Positions 7,060 to 14,984 of a stretch of 15,166 nt of DNA are shown in pieces (within the stretch, counting starts at the first letter, position 1; each line of letters starts with the position of its first letter). The translations under genes and the position numbers were made by a program. The notes below the pieces were generated by a model, which worked only from the letters and a program-made list of their open reading frames with translations, had not been told where the DNA came from and ran no database searches. This stretch comes from an uncultured Gemmatimonadota bacterium (lineage in GTDB: Bacteria > Gemmatimonadota > Gemmatimonadetes > Gemmatimonadales > Gemmatimonadaceae): positions 1 through 15,166 of the forward strand of contig CAMLEQ010000038.1 in NCBI GenBank assembly GCA_946479015.1, in the 5' to 3' direction.

Positions 7060-8613
7060 TCAGCCCTCGTCCGCGGCTCGCCGCTCCCGTTCGCCGTCCG
7101 CTTGCACCTCGCTCCACACGCGCTCGATGTCCCCCGGCGTCAGGTGCACGGGCGCGCCGGCGAGGATGCCGGTGACGTGCCGGAAGGCGCGGCCGAGGTG
7201 CATCCCGGCGCCGTCGATGGTGAACTCGCGGATGTCCTTGTCGTGCATCGAGCCGCGCATCTTGAGCACGGTGATGCCCCGCTTCATCCGACCGTACATC
7301 TCCACGTAGCGCAGCAGGATGATCGAATCGGTGAGGGTGGAGATGTGCGTCTCGGTGATCGAGCTCCCGCCCATGAGGGAGCCGGTGGTCGAGGTGAAGA
7401 GACCGGTGATCTCCTGGTGCTTGAGGAACGACGTGATCCCGATCACGAACTCGCGGAACGCCTTCACCGTCCCCACCCGCTCGAGCGCGGAGAGACTGTC
7501 GATCGCCACGCGATTCGGCTTGAACTCCTGCACGATTCCCTGGATGGCGAGCAGCCAGTCCTCGAGACCGGTGACCTCGGGATAGTCGCACACCACGCGC
7601 AGCTTTCCGTCGCGCTCCATTGCCTCGAAGTCGATCCCCCACCCGCTCGCGTTGCGGAAGAGCTGCTCGCGACTCTCCTCGAACGCGAGGAGAAGGCAGC
7701 GCTCTCCGCTCTCCGCGCCGCCTTGCAGGAACTGCGTCACGGTGAGCGTCTTGCCGGTGCCCGTGGCGCCGGACACGAGGATCACCGAGTCGCGGAAGAA
7801 GCCGCCCCCACACATCGCGTCGAGATCGCGGTTCCCCGACGAGATGCGGACGTCCGACGACCGCTGGCGAAGCTGGATGGCGGAGAGCGGGATGACGACC
7901 ATTCCCCCATCAGGGACGATGGTGAGCGGCACCTCCCCCTTCTGGTGGTCCGTGCCCCGGAACTTCAGGATCTCGATCGTGCGCCGGCGGCTCTCGTCCT
8001 CGAGGACGTTGCGCAGGATCATGACGTTGTCGGCGATGAACTCCTCGACGCCGAAGCGGGCCACCGCGCCGTAGTCCTCGGAGCGCTCCGCCGTCAACAC
8101 GGCGGTCACCCCCATCTCCTTGAGCGCGGAGGCGATGCGGAACAGCTCGCGCCGCACCACCGCCTGGTCGGAAAACTGGGAGAACATGGCGCCGAGCGAA
8201 TCGACCGACACGCGCGCCGCGCCGACCTTTCGCACCGCGTGCTGCACGCGGGCGAGGAGCGCCCCCAGGTCGAAGCTGCCGCTCTGGATGACGTCGACAT
8301 CGGGATCGGGCGACGCATCCACGAACGCGAGCTTCCGCTCGCGCTCCCATCGCTCGAGGTCCCACCCGAAGCTCCGCATGTTGGTGCGGATGTCGGCCGC
8401 CGATTCCTCGAACGTGACGAACACCCCGGCATCTCCGGCGTCGCGGATCCCCGCCGCGAGGAACTGCATCGCGAACACGGTCTTTCCGCTCCCCGCCGTG
8501 CCAGAGAGGAGGGTGGTACGATGCTTGGGGAGTCCGCCCTTCGCGATGACATCGAACGACGGGATCCCGGTGGGGAGCTTCTGCACCGGGAGCCCTCCGG
8601 CCGGCGCCGTCAA
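7060..8613 (-). CDS. kaiC: Circadian clock ATPase/kinase KaiC
   Basis: 517 aa, close to the 519 aa of the cyanobacterial protein and alike along its whole length. CI domain (about 1-245): Walker A GTAGSGKT (38-45) and catalytic FEES with E69/E70. CII domain (about 255-480): GATGTGKT (282-289) and FEES with E312/E313. The CII phosphorylation loop reads TETHIST (420-426), where S425 and T426 match S431/T432 of Synechococcus KaiC and T420 matches T426. Also present are [20 protein letters not shown] and [14 protein letters not shown]. KaiC forms a double-ring hexamer that slowly hydrolyses ATP and cycles through phosphorylation, read out by binding KaiB. The TTG start overlaps the kaiB stop (TTGA) and has GGAGGGAG 7 nt upstream. 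A GTG at 8586, also with a good site, is an alternative giving 508 aa. No kaiA is visible nearby. Confidence 0.95.
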   Translation of the reverse strand: MTAPAGGLPVQKLPTGIPSFDVIAKGGLPKHRTTLLSGTAGSGKTVFAMQFLAAGIRDAGDAGVFVTFEESAADIRTNMRSFGWDLERWERERKLAFVDASPDPDVDVIQSGSFDLGALLARVQHAVRKVGAARVSVDSLGAMFSQFSDQAVVRRELFRIASALKEMGVTAVLTAERSEDYGAVARFGVEEFIADNVMILRNVLEDESRRRTIEILKFRGTDHQKGEVPLTIVPDGGMVVIPLSAIQLRQRSSDVRISSGNRDLDAMCGGGFFRDSVILVSGATGTGKTLTVTQFLQGGAESGERCLLLAFEESREQLFRNASGWGIDFEAMERDGKLRVVCDYPEVTGLEDWLLAIQGIVQEFKPNRVAIDSLSALERVGTVKAFREFVIGITSFLKHQEITGLFTSTTGSLMGGSSITETHISTLTDSIILLRYVEMYGRMKRGITVLKMRGSMHDKDIREFTIDGAGMHLGRAFRHVTGILAGAPVHLTPGDIERVWSEVQADGERERRAADEG

Positions 8614-8628
8614 GGGTGCACTCCCTCC
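8593..8628 (-). promoter_or_regulatory. Two tandem ribosome-binding sites competing for the kaiC start
   Basis: On the minus strand GGAGGGAG (8621-8628) lies 7 nt before TTG at 8613, and GGAGGG (8593-8598) lies 6 nt before an in-frame GTG at 8586. The first gives a kaiB-coupled start; the second removes nine N-terminal residues that are not part of the conserved CI domain. Sequence alone does not decide between them. Confidence 0.55.
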
Positions 8629-8948
8629 GCGCCGGGCGCCATCGCGGCCGGCGGAAGCTCGAGGCCGAGGAGAACCTTCCGGGTGTCCGACAGGTCGCCG
8701 ATGACCCGCCGCAGCGGTGGCGGGACGCGCTTGATCAACGTGGGCGTGGCGAGGATCTTCTCGTCCTCGGCGAGCTGCGGGTGCTCGAGCACATCGATGA
8801 TCTCGAGGTCGTAGCGTCCCCGCAGCTCCTGCTCGCAGATGCGCTCGAGATTGGCGATCGCGGCCGCCGCGTTCGGCGTGTTTCCAGTCACGTACAGCAT
8901 GAGCTTGTAGTGCGGCAGGGGACCTCCCTGGAGCTCCGATCCGGACAC
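8610..8948 (-). CDS. kaiB: Circadian clock protein KaiB
   Basis: 112 aa, thioredoxin-like KaiB. Key stretches match cyanobacterial KaiB nearly residue for residue: YVTGNTPN (19-26), [20 protein letters not shown] (51-70), then [12 protein letters not shown] (76-87) and KVLLGLEL (91-98). KaiB switches fold and docks on the phosphorylated KaiC ring to drive dephosphorylation and signalling. The frame stays open far upstream, but the homology begins at HYKLMLYV. The GTG at 8948 has GGGAG (8957-8961) 8 nt before it and gives only a short N-terminal extension, so I chose it. Its TGA overlaps the kaiC start by 4 nt (TTGA), so the two are a translationally coupled operon in the order kaiB-kaiC, the same order as in cyanobacteria. 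Confidence 0.95.
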   Translation of the reverse strand: MSGSELQGGPLPHYKLMLYVTGNTPNAAAAIANLERICEQELRGRYDLEIIDVLEHPQLAEDEKILATPTLIKRVPPPLRRVIGDLSDTRKVLLGLELPPAAMAPGAEGVHP

Positions 8949-9165
8949 GGCTGGCGCTCCCGGGGGGGCAGCGTCGCCCGCGTGACGCGAGGGAACGGCC
9001 GGCTGTCTGTCGACCCGGTCGCCGGCGCGCGATGAGCGGGAGTCGGGCTGGTGAGTGGTCAACGGCTCCTCATCGAGAGAACGTACGGCGCGGTGCGGCG
9101 ATCCGGAAGGAGGGCGGACACGAGCCCAGCCGCGGCGGGCACACTCCTTGTAAATAGCTGGGGGT
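8949..9165. promoter_or_regulatory. Divergent intergenic region between kaiB and the histidine kinase
   Basis: 217 bp that must hold both the leftward kaiBC promoter and the rightward kinase promoter. On the minus strand a TTGACC at 9058-9063 could be a -35 element, but no convincing -10 follows. On the plus strand the only A/T-rich stretch is TTGTAAATAG around 9149-9158, close to the GTG start at 9166. No clear operator palindrome was found by eye. Confidence 0.4.
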
Positions 9166-10902
9166 GTGACCACGACAGGCGATGGCGCGGCAGACGATTC
9201 TCGTACACCGGATGCGAACCGACGCGGGATGCCCGGGCGAGAGGTGACGGAGGGCGCTCGGCCGGAGCAGGGAAGGGAGGAGGGGCTGTTGCGCTCGATC
9301 ATCGAGCAGATGGCCGACGGGATCATCATCGTCGGGAACGACGGGATCATACGCTTCGCCAACCCCGCCGCCGAGCAGCTCTTCACTCGCCGCGCGGATG
9401 AGCTCGTGGGAACCGACTTCGGGTTCCCGATCGCCAATGGTCAGCCGGCCGAGATTCATCTGGTGCGACCGCACGGCGAGCTCGTGACGGCGGAGCTCCG
9501 CGTGGCGGACGCGGTGTGGGATGGCGCGCCGGCGCGCCTCATCTCCCTCCGCGACATCACCGATCGCCGGCGCGCGGAGGAGCGCGCGCGCCAGGTGGAG
9601 CAGGAGCGCGCGGCGCGCGCCGAAGCGGAAGCGGCGAACCGGGCGAAGAGCGAGTTCCTGGCCACGATGAGCCACGAGCTGCGCACCCCGCTCAACGCCG
9701 TCATCGGGTACGCGCAACTGCTCGACCTCGGGATCGGCGGCCCACTCACGCACGAGCAGCGGATGCAGCTCCAGCGCATCAGCGCGAGCAGCCGGCATCT
9801 GCTCGGACTGGTGAACGAGGTGCTCGACCTGGCGAAGGTGGACGCCGGGCAGCTCGCCCTGCACGTCGCTCCCGGCTCGGCGGCGGCCGTGGCCGATGGC
9901 GCGGCGGCTCTCGTGGAGCCGTCGGCCGAGGCGCGCGGGATCCGCTTCGCGGTGCGCTGCGCGGATGGGGACGATGAGCAGCAGGTTCGATACGTCGGCG
10001 ATGAGGACCGCGTCCGGCAGATCGTCGTGAACCTGCTCACCAACGCGGTGAAGTTCACCGACGCCGGCGGGAGCGTGTCGCTGGTGTACGGGCGCTCCAC
10101 CCGGCCGGATCCGTCGGCCCGGCTGCGCGGCGCCGGGGCATGGAGCTACTTCGCGGTGACCGACAGCGGCATCGGCATCCCGGCAGATCAGCTCTCGCGC
10201 ATCTTCGAGCCGTTCGTCCAGGTCACCCCGGGACTCACGCGCCCGAACGACGGGTCGGGGTTGGGGCTCGCGATCAGCCGCCGGCTCGCGCGGCTCATGC
10301 ACGGCGACATCACGGTGGTGAGCCGGTTCGGCGAGGGCTCCTCGTTCACGCTCTGGCTCCCCGCCGCGGACGCCGCGCACCCGGCCGAGGGCGGGGAGCG
10401 GCCGGGCGGCGCCGGGGCGACGAATCGCGGGCTCGCCGACATCGGCGAGCTGCTCATGCGGAACATCCAGCCGCTGCTCGATGCGTTCGTCGCGCGAGTG
10501 CGCGGGGAGGCGCCGGTGGCCGGTGCCGCCGCCCTCCGCTTCTCCCAGCTCGCCGATCATCTCGCCAGCTACCTCGCCGACCTCGCCGGCCTGCTCATCG
10601 CGCTCGAGGATGCGGACGGCCGCCCCACCAGCGTGCTGGCCGGCGCGACGGAGATCCACCGCGTGGTCGCGGGGCGGCACGGCGCGCAGCGGGCGCGCCT
10701 GGGGTGGACGGTGGGCGCGATCCGACGGGAGTACGAGATCCTGCGCGAGGAGATCGAAGCGCTGGTTCGGCGGCACGGGAGCGCGATCGCCCCCGCCGCC
10801 GTCGACGAGGCGCTGTCGGTCACGCGGGTGCTCCTCCAGCAGGCGCAGGAGACGAGCACGCGCGCGCTCACGCGCGCCCGGGGCACGGAGGACACGCCGT
10901 AG
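9166..10902 (+). CDS. PAS-domain sensor histidine kinase with C-terminal RsbRD_N-like domain
   Basis: 578 aa with no signal peptide or membrane segment, so a cytoplasmic kinase. Order: PAS domain about 39-132 ([29 protein letters not shown]), a coiled-coil linker about 133-160, the dimerisation/phosphoacceptor domain with SHELRTPLN (His170), then the ATPase domain with N-box [10 protein letters not shown] (289-298), G1 DSGIGIP (333-339), F-box FEPFVQ (347-352) and G2 GSGLGLAI (363-370). After a Gly/Pro linker (about 402-420) comes a helical region, about 423-570, that looks like the RsbRD N-terminal sensor domain: paired helices, a conserved [26 protein letters not shown] stretch in two overlapping parts (505-518, 514-530). 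No receiver domain or cognate regulator lies in the window. The GTG at 9166 follows an in-frame TAA at 9151; ATG at 9229 is an alternative. Divergent from kaiBC, it is a candidate clock output kinase but lacks the KaiB-like domain of SasA. Confidence 0.9.
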   Translation: MTTTGDGAADDSRTPDANRRGMPGREVTEGARPEQGREEGLLRSIIEQMADGIIIVGNDGIIRFANPAAEQLFTRRADELVGTDFGFPIANGQPAEIHLVRPHGELVTAELRVADAVWDGAPARLISLRDITDRRRAEERARQVEQERAARAEAEAANRAKSEFLATMSHELRTPLNAVIGYAQLLDLGIGGPLTHEQRMQLQRISASSRHLLGLVNEVLDLAKVDAGQLALHVAPGSAAAVADGAAALVEPSAEARGIRFAVRCADGDDEQQVRYVGDEDRVRQIVVNLLTNAVKFTDAGGSVSLVYGRSTRPDPSARLRGAGAWSYFAVTDSGIGIPADQLSRIFEPFVQVTPGLTRPNDGSGLGLAISRRLARLMHGDITVVSRFGEGSSFTLWLPAADAAHPAEGGERPGGAGATNRGLADIGELLMRNIQPLLDAFVARVRGEAPVAGAAALRFSQLADHLASYLADLAGLLIALEDADGRPTSVLAGATEIHRVVAGRHGAQRARLGWTVGAIRREYEILREEIEALVRRHGSAIAPAAVDEALSVTRVLLQQAQETSTRALTRARGTEDTP

Positions 10903-10913
10903 CGCGAGGGGGG

Positions 10914-10946
10914 CCGGCGTCGCCGGTCGCGCGAGCACGACGCCGG
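10914..10946. terminator. Possible bidirectional terminator hairpin
   Basis: CCGGCGTCG (10914-10922) pairs perfectly with CGACGCCGG (10938-10946) around a 15-nt loop, in the 64-bp gap between the convergent kinase and reductase genes. There is no T-run on either side, and inverted repeats are common at this GC, so it is only a candidate. Confidence 0.4.
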
Positions 10947-10966
10947 TGCGCCGGTCGTCCTCGCGG

Positions 10967-11488
10967 TCAGCCGACCGCGCGAGCGAGCGCCGACAACGCC
11001 GAACGGAGCGAGGCCGCGAGCCGTGGATCGGCGCGGATGGCCGCCTCATCACGCTGGGTGGGGGAGAGCGGCAGGGTGACCGATGCGTCCTCCACCACCC
11101 GCGTGGACATCGTTCGCAGCGTCTCCGTGAGCGACGCGTGCGCGTGCGCCGCCCGTGTGGATGCGTTGATCACCGCCACGGGCTTGTGCACGATCTCCGA
11201 ACCGCTCACGAGCCAGTCGAGCGCGTTCTTGAGCGATCCCGGGACCCCGTGCGCGTACTCGGGGCTGGAGATGAGCAGCGCGTCGGCGTCGCCCACCTGC
11301 GCGCGCAGCTCCGCCACGGCCGGCGGGAGCGGCTCCACGTCGAGATCGGGATTGAAGTGGGGGAGCGTGCCGAGTCCATCGTAGACGATCACGTCGACGT
11401 GCTCCGGCGCGAGCACGGTCGCCGCGCGGACCACGGCGCTGTTGGACGAGGCGGCGCGAAGGCTGCCGGAGATCGCGAGGATGCGCAT
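10967..11488 (-). CDS. NADPH-dependent FMN/quinone reductase (flavodoxin-like fold)
   Basis: 173 aa, a usual length for the family. The N-terminus MRILAISGSLRAASSN carries the FMN phosphate-binding GSLRxxSxN loop (8-16), and SSPEYAHGVPGSLKNALDW (74-92) is the second flavin-binding signature of the NADPH-dependent FMN reductase family (the group with YieF/ChrR and azoreductase-like enzymes). Such cytoplasmic enzymes pass two electrons from NAD(P)H through FMN to quinones, azo compounds or metal oxyanions; the natural substrate here cannot be told. The ATG at 11488 has only a modest GGTGAG site upstream. A strong hairpin separates it from the next gene upstream on the same strand, so it is probably transcribed on its own. 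Confidence 0.92.
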   Translation of the reverse strand: MRILAISGSLRAASSNSAVVRAATVLAPEHVDVIVYDGLGTLPHFNPDLDVEPLPPAVAELRAQVGDADALLISSPEYAHGVPGSLKNALDWLVSGSEIVHKPVAVINASTRAAHAHASLTETLRTMSTRVVEDASVTLPLSPTQRDEAAIRADPRLAASLRSALSALARAVG

Positions 11489-11564
11489 CGGCTCACCAAC
11501 GCCCGGAGTCGCTCGGCGGTTCCGGCCTTCGCCCGCCGCGCCGCGATCCGCGACGCGACATCAT

Positions 11565-11617
11565 CCGCGATGCGACACGGCCCCGGGGCAGCGCCCCGGG
11601 GCCGTGTCGCATCGCGG
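11565..11617 (-). terminator. Very strong hairpin after the sortilin-like gene
   Basis: Perfect 25-bp stem (11565-11589 with 11593-11617) around a 3-nt AGC loop, starting 19 nt after the stop of the sortilin-like gene on the minus strand and before the reductase gene. The inner part is a GCCCCGGGGC palindrome. No T-run follows, so termination may rely on the stem alone, or the element may protect an mRNA 3' end. Confidence 0.75.
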
Positions 11618-11636
11618 TGCTCGGCTGGCCGCGCGA

Positions 11637-14600
11637 TCACGGATCGTGATCGTCGTCCTCGCCGAAGAAGCTCCCCTCGCCGCCGCTCCCGCTCGCGCGC
11701 TCCACGCGCAGCACCTGCTTCTGCGTGACGCCGTTCACGGTGAGCGTGACCAGGTAGTCGCCCGTCTCCGCCAGCGGCGCGGCGTTGCGTCTGCCGAAGC
11801 CCTGGATCGCGCCGGAGGAGCGGAGCCGCTCGAACACGGTGCCGAGCAGCTCGGGGTCGAAGCCCTCCTCGCCGCCAGCCGCGGCGCCCTGCGCTGCCGC
11901 GTGGGTCGTGTCCTTCGCGGACGCGCTGTCGCCGCGCGCGTGGCTCGCGCCGGAGCCGGCGTTCTGCACCGGGCCCTCGCCGGGGCGCTCGACGAAGCGG
12001 CCGCTCTCCTGCCCGCCACGGCGGCGTCGGAAGAGCTCCCCGAAGCCGGCGCCACTCGTGATCTGCTCGCGGATCCGGTCGAGCGCCGCGCGCGGCGCCA
12101 CCCCTTCGTTGGCCAGCGAATCGAACACGGCGGCGATCTTCCGCTGCGTGAGCACGCTGTCGCGCCGCTCGGCGGGGCTGAGCGCCTTCGGCTTGGGTGC
12201 CTTGCCGCGGAAGTCCCACGTGACGTGGTGCACGCCGGGGGTGACGGGGCCCTGCAGCGTACGCAGCGTGTCGCCCCGCACGTCGGTGATCACGATGCGC
12301 GCACGGGCGCGCGGCGCGCGCGCGCCACGGCGGCCGGTGCTCGTGTCGGCCGCCGCCGATCCCGCGTGACTGCCCGCGCTGGCCGTCGCCGCATCGCCCT
12401 CCGCCACACGATACGCGATGTCCGCGCCGTATGCCGGGCTCGGCGCCGCGAACAGCTTCTGCCCGGGATCGCCGGAGGCGCCCTGCGCCTCGCCGTACTC
12501 GTACGCCGTGGCCGGCTCGAAGAGCGCCACCTGCTGCGCGCGGACGCTGTCGGTGAGCTGCTCCAGCGGCGCCACGCCCACGATCCAGATCCCGCGCCCG
12601 TGCGTCGCGGCGATCAGCTCGTGGTCGCGCGGATGGATCTTCAGGTCGTGCACCGGCACCGTCGGAAGCCCCGTCATGAACCGCTGCCAGTGCCGCCCCC
12701 GGTCGAGCGACACGTACGCGCCGACGTCCGTCCCCACGTAGAGCAGGTCGGACCGCACCGGATCCTCGCGGATCACGTGCAGGAAGTCGGGGCCGCCGGT
12801 GGGCAGGTCGTTCACGATCGACTGGAAGCTCTTGCCGAAGTCGTGCGTCACGTACAGGTATGGCGTGAAGTCGTTCGTGCGGTGCCCGTCGAACGCCACG
12901 TAGAACGTGTTCGTGTCCGCGTGCGACGGCTCGATGCGCACCACGTAGGTGTGCGCCGGCACGCCGGGGAAGCGGCCCGTGAGGTTCTCCCACGTGGCGC
13001 CGTCGTTGCGCGTGAGCCAGACGTTGCCGTCATCCGTGCCGGCGTACAGCAGCCCGGGGCGCACGTACGACTCCGCAAGCGTGGTGATGGTGCCGTACGT
13101 CTCGGCGCCGGTGGCGTCGTTCGTGACGCCGCCGGTGGAGTCCATCGAGAACCGGACCTTCGCCAGGTCGCGCGTGCTCAGATCCGGGGAGATCGGGTAC
13201 AGGTCATCGCCGCGCGCGGTGGACTTGAGCACGCGGTTGCCTCCCACGTACATCGTGGTGGGGGAGTGCGGCGAGAGGAAGTACGGCGTGTTCCAGTTGA
13301 AGCGCAGGTCGAAGTCGGTGGAATCCTTCCGCTGGGACTCGCGGAGCGCCGCGATGCGCTTCTGCTCCTCCTTGGTCGCCGCCTTCGTGGTGTCGCCGCG
13401 TACGGTGAGGATCGAGTCCTCCCACTGCGTGTAGCGAGGCCGCCACGTGGGCTTCACGAGCGGCGTCCGCTCGCCGGTGGCGATGTTCAGCCGGCCGATG
13501 TTCCCACCCTGCGACTCGGCGTACACGATGTTCGGGTCGGTGGGATCCTGCGCCGTGTAGAAGCCGTCGCCGCCGCCCACCGTGATCCAGTCCGCGGCCG
13601 TGATCGGGCCCGTCTTCTTGCGCGAGGGGCCGCACCACGAGCCGTTGTCCTGCAGCCCGGCGCAGACGTGGTACGGGATGGCCATGTCGTAGCTCACCTC
13701 GTACGGCTGCGCGATCGTGATGACGCTCAGGAAATCGTAGTTCCCGCCGCGGTCCCACGTCTGCGACACCCCGCCGTCGTCGCCGACGATGAAGTGCTCC
13801 GGATCGTTCGGGTCGATCCACATCGCATGGTGGTCCACGTGGATCCCGACGGTGGCGTTGCGGATGCTCTTCCCGCCATCCTCGGAGAAGTTGACCGGCG
13901 TGGAGGACCAGTAGACGCGGTTCGGGTCCTTGGGATCGACGCGCACCTGGGAGTAGTAGAAGGGCCGCACGTCACGGTCGTTCATCCAGCGCCAGCTCTT
14001 GCCGCCATCCTCGGAGCGGTACAAGCCGCTCAGCAGGCGCTGGGCCTTCGCCGGCAGCGGCTTCGCCGCGAGCGAGTCGCTCGCCGGGGCGAGCACGGGG
14101 TGGTGCTTCCCGCGCATCGAGTCGGCCTCGACGAGCGCGTAGACCACCTGCGGGTTCGAGCGCGAGATGGCGATCCCGATGCGCCCCTTGGTGGTCGCCG
14201 GGAAGCCGCCCCCCGTGATCTCGGTCCACGTCTTCCCGGCATCGGTGGTCTTCCACAGCCCGGAGCCCGGTCCGCCCGACCGCAGGAACCACGGCCCGCG
14301 CACGCGCTGGTACGAGGACGCGTACAGCACGTCGGGGTTCGACGGGTCGATCGCGATGTCGATGAAGCCGGTGCGGTCATCGATGAACTTGATGAGCTGC
14401 CACGTGCGGCCGCCATCGGTGGTCTTGTAGATGCCGCGCTCCTTGTTCGGACCCCACGCGTGCCCGAGCGCGGCGACGTACACGATGTTCGGGTTGGTAG
14501 GGTGGACCACGATGCGTCCGATCTGCTGTGTCGCCTCGAGCCCCATCAGCTTCCAGGTATTGCCGCCGTCGGTGGACTTGTAGATCCCGCCGCCGGGGGA

Positions 14601-14984
14601 GATCGAGTTGCGCGTGTTCTGCTCGCCCGTGCCCGCCCACACCTGGTCGGTGTCCGAGGGCGCGATCGCGAGGGCGCCCATGGACACCACGCGCTCGTGC
14701 TCGAAGACGGGACGGAAGGTGGTACCGGCGTTGGTGGTCTTCCAGATGCCGCCGCCGGCCGCCGCCACGTAGAAGGTCTTGGAGGGGCTGGGGATGCCGA
14801 CGATGTCGGCGACGCGGCCGCCCATGTTCGCCGGGCCGATGTTGCGCCACCGGAATCCGGCGAGGGTGACCGAGTCGAGGACCGAGGCGGCGGAGCCGCC
14901 GGTGCCCTGCGCGGGAAGCGCCGCTGCTCCGAGGAGCGCGGCGCCGGCGAGCAAGGGCAGGGTGCGTGGGAGACGCAGACGCAT
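11637..14984 (-). CDS. Secreted sortilin-like (VPS10/BNR Asp-box) beta-propeller protein
   Basis: 1115 aa. The frame is open to 15080, but I chose the ATG at 14984 because it begins a complete signal peptide (MRLRLPRTLPLLAGAALLGA, cleavage near PAQG, residue 26). No Shine-Dalgarno sequence precedes it; the leader is rich in CCAC. Asp-box repeats (S/T-x-D-x-G-x-x-W type) mark two propellers: residues 83-90, 137-144, 188-195, 246-253, 324-331, 367-374, then 658-665, 713-720 and 759-766. A FlgD-like Ig segment follows (VRGDTLRTLQGPVTPGVHHV at 902-921) and the Ig strands resume at ETGDYLVTLTVNG (1073-1085), interrupted by low-complexity Ala/Gly/Ser/Arg stretches about 863-897 and 1002-1041. Such proteins are often labelled glycosyl hydrolase, but Asp boxes are structural and I see no catalytic set. 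Likely an extracytoplasmic binding protein; ligand unknown. Confidence 0.9.
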   Translation of the reverse strand: MRLRLPRTLPLLAGAALLGAAALPAQGTGGSAASVLDSVTLAGFRWRNIGPANMGGRVADIVGIPSPSKTFYVAAAGGGIWKTTNAGTTFRPVFEHERVVSMGALAIAPSDTDQVWAGTGEQNTRNSISPGGGIYKSTDGGNTWKLMGLEATQQIGRIVVHPTNPNIVYVAALGHAWGPNKERGIYKTTDGGRTWQLIKFIDDRTGFIDIAIDPSNPDVLYASSYQRVRGPWFLRSGGPGSGLWKTTDAGKTWTEITGGGFPATTKGRIGIAISRSNPQVVYALVEADSMRGKHHPVLAPASDSLAAKPLPAKAQRLLSGLYRSEDGGKSWRWMNDRDVRPFYYSQVRVDPKDPNRVYWSSTPVNFSEDGGKSIRNATVGIHVDHHAMWIDPNDPEHFIVGDDGGVSQTWDRGGNYDFLSVITIAQPYEVSYDMAIPYHVCAGLQDNGSWCGPSRKKTGPITAADWITVGGGDGFYTAQDPTDPNIVYAESQGGNIGRLNIATGERTPLVKPTWRPRYTQWEDSILTVRGDTTKAATKEEQKRIAALRESQRKDSTDFDLRFNWNTPYFLSPHSPTTMYVGGNRVLKSTARGDDLYPISPDLSTRDLAKVRFSMDSTGGVTNDATGAETYGTITTLAESYVRPGLLYAGTDDGNVWLTRNDGATWENLTGRFPGVPAHTYVVRIEPSHADTNTFYVAFDGHRTNDFTPYLYVTHDFGKSFQSIVNDLPTGGPDFLHVIREDPVRSDLLYVGTDVGAYVSLDRGRHWQRFMTGLPTVPVHDLKIHPRDHELIAATHGRGIWIVGVAPLEQLTDSVRAQQVALFEPATAYEYGEAQGASGDPGQKLFAAPSPAYGADIAYRVAEGDAATASAGSHAGSAAADTSTGRRGARAPRARARIVITDVRGDTLRTLQGPVTPGVHHVTWDFRGKAPKPKALSPAERRDSVLTQRKIAAVFDSLANEGVAPRAALDRIREQITSGAGFGELFRRRRGGQESGRFVERPGEGPVQNAGSGASHARGDSASAKDTTHAAAQGAAAGGEEGFDPELLGTVFERLRSSGAIQGFGRRNAAPLAETGDYLVTLTVNGVTQKQVLRVERASGSGGEGSFFGEDDDHDP

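Noticed and set aside
7054..8814. Plus-strand open frame opposite kaiC and kaiB
   Set aside because: Antisense to two proteins with unmistakable homology; the translation has no recognisable motif.
9040..9070. TTGACC as a kaiBC -35 promoter element
   Set aside because: No acceptable -10 box at the right distance; kept only as a remark in the intergenic entry.
8949..9437. Long N-terminal extension of KaiB (frame open to 9437)
   Set aside because: The added residues show no KaiB homology, run antisense through the start of the kinase gene, and are ordinary for open frames in very GC-rich DNA; GTG at 8948 has a good ribosome-binding site.
11637..14984. Labelling the sortilin-like protein as a glycosyl hydrolase (sialidase)
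   Set aside because: Asp boxes are structural features of many propellers; no sialidase arginine triad or other catalytic set was identified.
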